From positions 2,474 to 14,845 of the forward strand of contig JABUVA010000007.1 in NCBI GenBank assembly GCA_021442885.1: DNA of 12,372 bases, read 5' to 3'. Shown here one piece after another: positions 9,001 through 12,372 of this stretch (position 1 is the stretch's first letter; the number at the start of each line of letters is the position of its first letter). The position numbers and the translations under genes are program-made. Below the pieces are notes generated by a model, which had not been told where the DNA came from, searched no databases, and saw nothing but the letters and a program-made list of their open reading frames with translations. Source of the DNA: Methanobrevibacter sp. (GTDB taxonomy: Archaea; Methanobacteriota; Methanobacteria; Methanobacteriales; Methanobacteriaceae).

Positions 9001-12000
9001 TATATTTTATCAATTGTGACTTCATCAAGCTTACCATAAACAATATTATCTGGACTTAAAAGAGGCCTATTAACAATAGAAAGGTTTTTAACTAAAGTAT
9101 CACTAGATAATGTTATAAATTTATCTAAAAGAATACTAATACTATCTAAGAATGTTTTAATAAATTCTCTAGAGTATAATGCATCATTATAATCACATTT
9201 TAATTCATACTCACCATTTACTTCAATTATATTTAATGATATTTTAAATTTAAGACCTTCATAATCTAAGTTTTCTCTTGCAATGGTTTTACCATTAATA
9301 TTAATATCTTCTATAATTTTTCCATGAAATGCATATAAAAATTCAGGTGTTATATCATAGCTATTTGAAAACTCAGTTAAAGGATATGACGAGTAGGATA
9401 GAACATCAAACCATTGACTTTTAATATAATCAAGATAATCTTTAATTGTTAAATTAGTATTTAATTTTAAAACAAATGGTAATGTTTTAACCATCATAGC
9501 TAATGTTTTTTCATAATTGACATCAAATCTCCCATTAGATGCACAAGCAAAAAGCAAATCCTTACTATATGTAAATTTAGATAAAACCATATTAGTTAAT
9601 GATAAAAACAAGATATTTGGACTTATAGAGAGCTCATTTGTAAAATCAACTACCTTATCTTTATTAATTAAAATACTTTCAATAGAAAGTTCGCCTTCTG
9701 CTTCTTCACCCTTTAAATCTGGAGTAATTAAACTAGCTTCATCAATTTCTTTTACTTTATCTAGATAATAGAGTTCAGCTTCTTTATATAAGTTAGAGTT
9801 TTCAATACTTTTCTCATTAACAGAATATTCAAAACCATTTACTTCTTCTAGTTTTGATTTATCTAGTTCTAGATTTTCGCTGTCATATATTGAAGCTATT
9901 TCATCAAATAAGATATTTAAAGATGTTCCATCAAGGATAATATGGTGGAAATCAGCAAAAAGGATTATTCTATCTCCATCTTTTAATATTTTAAATCTAA
10001 ATAAATAGTCTTTATCTAACTCAAATGGTTTAATAAATCCTTGTACAATATCTTTATATTCAGATAAAGATTTATTTGAATCACCTAAATCTACAATCTC
10101 AATTAAATCTTCATTATAAGGTTCAACTCTTCTTTCTTGATATACAGTTCCTTCCTTCATTATTATTCTGGTTTTTAAGTAAGGATGATATTCAATTGTT
10201 TTTAAAATAGATTCTTTTAATCTACTTGCATCAATATCATTTCCAAAATCAATAAATTTAGGAAGATTGTATGTTAAAGCCATAGGATCTTTAACACAAT
10301 CAAAATAGACACCTAATTGATTTGCAGTTAAAGGGTATAATTCTAATTCTTCTTCTCTATTTAATTTATTAATTTTAACTTTATCAATATCCTCAGAAAT
10401 TCCCCTTATATTTTTAGATTTCATAATATTAGTAAGATTAATAGCTATTCCAAGTGTATTAGAAATTTTTGAAACTAGCTGCATTACAGATAAAGATGTA
10501 AGGCCTAATTTAAATAAATCACTTGTAACACTAACTTCATTTAAATTTAAAACTTCTTTAACAATATTTAAAATCTCTTCTTCAGTTTTATTTCGAGGAG
10601 GAATGATTTTTTCTTCAACTTTAATTTCAGGATCAGGTAATTCATTAAAGGCAGTTTTACCATTAGGTGTTGTAGGGAATTTATCAAGTTCTATAAAGTA
10701 AGATGGAACCATGTATTCTGGAAGTAAATTAGAAACAAATTCTCTTAAACCATCTACATTAACATCATCAAATGTTGTGTAATATGCACATAAGTATTCA
10801 ACAGAATTTAATTTTTTAACAATAACAACAACAGATGCAATACCTTCATATTCAGAAATAGCTTCTTCAATTTCAGATAATTCAATTCTTAATCCTCTAA
10901 GTTTGATTTGAGAATCATTACGTCCTAAAACAAAGAGTTCCCCATTTTCATCTTTAACACCTAAATCACCAGTATTATAAAAAGGCACATCCTCAATTTC
11001 AAAGAAAACCTCATTAGTCTTTTCAATGTTATTTAAATAGCCTCTAGCTATTCCAGCACCACCAACATAAATTTCACCAGTAACATAAGGAAGAACTTCA
11101 TTTCCATCAACATCCATTATCTTATCAACAACATTTAACATAGTCCATCCAGCAGATACCTTATTACTATCAATTAATTTACCATGAGAAGCAATTGTAA
11201 CCTCTGTTGGACCATATGAATTATAAATCTTAGCATCAGTATATTTTGAAAGCTCATCATATAATCTTGGTGGGAATCCTTCACCACCTATAATAATGAC
11301 TTTACATTTATTAAGTGCATTTTGGATTTCTTTAAACTTCAAATATTCAAGTAATCTTGTTGGAGTTGAACCAAAAGCATTAGCATTAGTTTTATTAAAA
11401 AGCTCTGCTAAAGCTAATGGATTTATAGCTTGTTCCTCATCAGCAAATACAACAGGCAAACCATTTAAAATAGTTCCAAAAATTTCTCTTAAAAATACAA
11501 TAAATGAAACAGTGGAAATTGAAATCATTTTACTACAATCATGATTAAGAGCATAAATTGGAACATTTAAAGGTTCATTAGCAATATAATTACTAATTCC
11601 TTTATGAGTAATCATAACACCTTTAGGTTTACCAGTAGAACCAGATGTATAAATAATGAAACATAAATTATCTGGTTTTAAATTAGGATTAGGATTTGAA
11701 ATATCTTCACATGAAAGTAAATTATTTATATTTACCTTATTTTCACCATCATAATTAATTCCATCATTAACAATTACAAATTTAGAATTACTATCTTCTA
11801 ATATCTGATTAATTCTACCTTCAGGATATTTAGGATCAACTGGAATAAAAGCACAACCTGCTTTAACAACACCTAAAACAGCAGCTATTAAATCACTAGT
11901 TCTATCCATCATAATCATAATTCTATCTTCTATTTCAACACCTTGGTTAATTAACCAATTAGCTATTCTATTTGCTTTATCATTAAGCTGACTATAAGTG

Positions 12001-12372
12001 AAATCACCATCAATAGCTTGTAAAATAATTTTATCAGGATTTTCATCAACCTTTTGTTCGAAAATCTTATTAATCAAACCATTATTCATTAAATCAATTT
12101 TAAAATTATCAAGATTAATTTCATCTTCTAACATAGAGGTATTTTCAAGTAAATCATTAGGATGATTAATAAATTTAGTTAAAAGTGTATTGAAAGATTT
12201 TAAGAAACTAGATGTAAAATCTTCAGAATAATAGGAATTATCATAATCAATATATATTGCTAAACCTTCTTTAGACTCATAAATAGTAAAAATAAATTTA
12301 AACCTATTAAAATTGTTTAAATCTATTTTATTAAAATTTTTAATAGTTTCAGAATCCAAATCCTCCATATTT
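6045..12372 (-). CDS. Nonribosomal peptide synthetase, (C)-A-T-C-A-T-reductase, N-terminus missing
   Basis: The frame is open through the right edge. The first in-frame ATG (12366-12368) is internal, because the residues after it are the tail of a condensation domain, so the gene starts outside the window. Numbering residues from that ATG (2107 in total), the order is: end of C 1-85; A1 about 100-575; T1 about 592-660 (phosphopantetheine Ser625); C2 about 676-1100 (HHIILDG, His809, Asp813); A2 about 1117-1620; T2 about 1632-1702 (Ser1665); thioester reductase about 1740-2107. All core catalytic motifs are present, and no epimerase, methyltransferase or thioesterase is visible. The enzyme is cytosolic and needs a phosphopantetheinyl transferase, not seen here. 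The product is a peptide of at least two units released by reduction. The exporter gene follows after 21 nt. NRPSs are rare in archaea, and I recall a similar C-A-T-C-A-T-reductase gene beside a MATE gene reported in Methanobrevibacter ruminantium. Confidence 0.95.
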   Translation of the reverse strand, partial: NMEDLDSETIKNFNKIDLNNFNRFKFIFTIYESKEGLAIYIDYDNSYYSEDFTSSFLKSFNTLLTKFINHPNDLLENTSMLEDEINLDNFKIDLMNNGLINKIFEQKVDENPDKIILQAIDGDFTYSQLNDKANRIANWLINQGVEIEDRIMIMMDRTSDLIAAVLGVVKAGCAFIPVDPKYPEGRINQILEDSNSKFVIVNDGINYDGENKVNINNLLSCEDISNPNPNLKPDNLCFIIYTSGSTGKPKGVMITHKGISNYIANEPLNVPIYALNHDCSKMISISTVSFIVFLREIFGTILNGLPVVFADEEQAINPLALAELFNKTNANAFGSTPTRLLEYLKFKEIQNALNKCKVIIIGGEGFPPRLYDELSKYTDAKIYNSYGPTEVTIASHGKLIDSNKVSAGWTMLNVVDKIMDVDGNEVLPYVTGEIYVGGAGIARGYLNNIEKTNEVFFEIEDVPFYNTGDLGVKDENGELFVLGRNDSQIKLRGLRIELSEIEEAISEYEGIASVVVIVKKLNSVEYLCAYYTTFDDVNVDGLREFVSNLLPEYMVPSYFIELDKFPTTPNGKTAFNELPDPEIKVEEKIIPPRNKTEEEILNIVKEVLNLNEVSVTSDLFKLGLTSLSVMQLVSKISNTLGIAINLTNIMKSKNIRGISEDIDKVKINKLNREEELELYPLTANQLGVYFDCVKDPMALTYNLPKFIDFGNDIDASRLKESILKTIEYHPYLKTRIIMKEGTVYQERRVEPYNEDLIEIVDLGDSNKSLSEYKDIVQGFIKPFELDKDYLFRFKILKDGDRIILFADFHHIILDGTSLNILFDEIASIYDSENLELDKSKLEEVNGFEYSVNEKSIENSNLYKEAELYYLDKVKEIDEASLITPDLKGEEAEGELSIESILINKDKVVDFTNELSISPNILFLSLTNMVLSKFTYSKDLLFACASNGRFDVNYEKTLAMMVKTLPFVLKLNTNLTIKDYLDYIKSQWFDVLSYSSYPLTEFSNSYDITPEFLYAFHGKIIEDININGKTIARENLDYEGLKFKISLNIIEVNGEYELKCDYNDALYSREFIKTFLDSISILLDKFITLSSDTLVKNLSIVNRPLLSPDNIVYGKLDEVTIDKIYEKQVDLHSDDLVLNADDGDFTFNELNIKANKIANSLIKKGVTVEDKIMFILNRNSNVFASMIGISKSGGAFIPIDPDYPKERIEHVLSDSDSKFIIVDDIINKHNVDLSEYNNQILDINELLEEEDESNPNVDIKGDNLAYVIYTSGSTGLPKGVMIEHENIANFVYPSPKSYYQHEIATNYKKENYKSLSISTVAFDMFLYESLTSICNGVPVAFANNEQYKDPIALIDLLKNTGANIYLGTPSRLLEYLDIKGLSELFLDFKMLLIGGEAFAQPLREFLEENYNGTVINIYGPTETTIVTNMHNIDDGTLSIGKPIYNTYEEIMDLDSNPLPANVTGELFIAGKGVSRSYINRPKKTKEVYVTINGVRYYRTGDFAKYDENGNVFIYGRLDNQIKLRGLRIEIGEVESAISSYEPIKNVIVVVRNIKGNDHLCAYFTVSDDYKKNLDENEFSIDIDDLKEKLSQRLTYYMVPTVYMELDELPQTLNGKIDQKNLPAPVLISEYVAPTNDVEAFFANTFANILTLDKVGATDNFFEIGGTSLLVTKITMAALARNYELNYGVVFENPTPRKLANFVLSNDSLKEFDEEEDYDYTSINKLLKKNNLKTFMNGEMEESLGNILLTGATGFLGIHVLKELIDNETGNIYCLVRSKGNLTSEDRLKLLLFYYFANNYENLMNKRIHVIDGDITDFKDFEKLISYDINTLINCAANVKHFSSGTDIEDINYGGVINGLKFAKYKQCKYVQVSTYSVSGKSVNNFPPLDTKFNETDLYIGQKINNKYVNSKFLAERAILESAITDDLNVKIFRVGNLMARSSDSEFQINFDTNAFLNTFKAYTAIGKVPYSSLTDIVEFSPIDMTAKSIVTLAKAPKDCTVFHGYNNHTVYLGDILNIIKPLGINITPVAKKQYEDALNEILNDENRRDSVSGFITSGASHDGSRVSVPVDNSYTIKILYSLGLKWPLISDSYIYNFIRYLHEMDFFDV
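6048..7151 (-). other. Terminal thioester reductase (R) domain of the NRPS
   Basis: Residues about 1740-2107 form an extended short-chain dehydrogenase domain of the Lys2/myxalamid type. Its NAD(P)H-binding motif is LLTGATGFLG (Gly1748, Gly1751, Gly1754). CAANVKHF follows at 1832-1839, then the catalytic Thr1872 in VSTYSVSG and the Y-x-x-x-K pair Tyr1905/Lys1909 in NKYVNSKFLAE. Such domains release the carrier-bound chain as an aldehyde, and some reduce it further to an alcohol. The protein ends normally with a TAA at 6045-6047. Confidence 0.9.
7263..10343 (-). other. NRPS elongation module C2-A2-T2
   Basis: C2 begins YPLTANQLGVYFD (residues 678-690) and has the complete HHxxxDG motif at 808-814, so peptide-bond formation is expected. 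A2 has YTSGSTGLPKG (about 1267-1277), YGPTETT (1416-1422), YRTGDF, GRLDNQIKLRGLRIEIGEVE and the A10 lysine Lys1613. Its pocket code on GrsA numbering reads D M Y L L G I I V K, with Asp1321 in the amino-group position. This indicates an alpha-amino acid, probably hydrophobic, but I do not match it to a named substrate. T2 carries DNFFEIGGTSL with Ser1665. No epimerase domain is present. Confidence 0.88.
10389..12071 (-). other. NRPS adenylation domain A1 and carrier domain T1
   Basis: The A1 core is active-looking: YTSGSTGKPKG (residues 240-250), YGPTEVT (385-391), YNTGDL (464-469), GRNDSQIKLRGLRIE (482-496) and the A10 lysine in PNGK (Lys571). The pocket is unusual. Placed on the GrsA numbering, the ten code positions read I V R G I G S I A K, so the aspartate that normally contacts the amino group (position 235) is Ile290. 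The A8 motif ends IELSEIE rather than the common IELGEIE, and the loop before A6 reads AGWTMLN where A2 has IGKPIYN. T1 carries LGLTSL with Ser625 (codon at 10494-10496). Confidence 0.85.
12114..12372 (-). other. C-terminal remnant of an upstream NRPS condensation domain (cut by window edge)
   Basis: Residues 1-85 align with the last part of the downstream C2 domain: RFKFIFTIYESKEGLAIYI matches LKFKISLNIIEVNGEYELK, and SEDFTSSFLKSFNTLLTKF matches SREFIKTFLDSISILLDKF. A condensation domain therefore precedes the first visible adenylation domain. It may be a starter C domain that N-acylates the first building block, or it may belong to an elongation module with more modules upstream. The window cannot tell. 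Confidence 0.85.

Noticed and set aside
9517..11544. Two plus-strand open frames inside the NRPS (9517-9768 and 11296-11544)
   Set aside because: Both are antisense to conserved C and A domain coding sequence and show no independent coding signal.
12366..12368. ATG taken as the true NRPS start
   Set aside because: The codon before it is open, no ribosome site can be seen, and the following residues are the tail of a condensation domain, so the protein must begin farther upstream.

Overview
The window is strongly AT-rich, mostly coding, and comes from a methanogenic archaeon, most probably a Methanobrevibacter or close relative (Methanobacteriales). Three things support this. The archaea-specific first two steps of aromatic amino acid synthesis (aldolase-like ADH synthase plus dehydroquinate synthase II) sit together. 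A class I archaeal-type CCA-adding enzyme is present. Ribosome binding sites are of the GAGGT/GGTGAT type, with an archaeal TATA-like box in front of the first complete gene. The genus call is inference from composition, gene content and the resemblance of the NRPS locus to the one I recall reported for M. ruminantium; no search was run.

Left part (1-282): the 3' end of an unrecognised gene on the + strand, followed by T-rich sequence and a promoter region. Positions 397-4267 hold a tight four-gene + strand cluster: ADH synthase, dehydroquinate synthase II, RNA 2',3'-cyclic phosphodiesterase (ThpR/LigT) and CCA tRNA nucleotidyltransferase. Gaps are 9 nt or less, so the genes are probably co-transcribed. 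The first two make 3-dehydroquinate without DAHP; the last two act on RNA ends and tRNA maturation. These are ordinary housekeeping genes, apart from a visible change in synonymous codon choice in the middle of the CCA enzyme gene.

Right part (4269-12372, - strand): a probable natural-product operon. A very large nonribosomal peptide synthetase (NRPS, at least 2107 residues, N-terminus outside the window) is followed after 21 nt by a MATE-family exporter. The visible NRPS order is (end of C)-A-T-C-A-T-reductase. The terminal NAD(P)H-dependent reductase predicts release of the peptide as an aldehyde or alcohol. The first A domain has lost the aspartate that normally holds the substrate alpha-amino group, so its substrate is probably not a standard alpha-amino acid. 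The exporter carries a C-terminal RsbW-like HATPase domain, an anti-sigma-type module in a lineage without sigma-70 factors. My working model is that the NRPS makes a small reductively released peptide, the MATE domain exports it, and the fused ATPase domain links export or expression to a partner-switching signal. The convergent housekeeping and NRPS clusters are separated by one base.

No tRNA, rRNA, CRISPR array, insertion sequence or stretch of more than 300 bases without a gene was seen.
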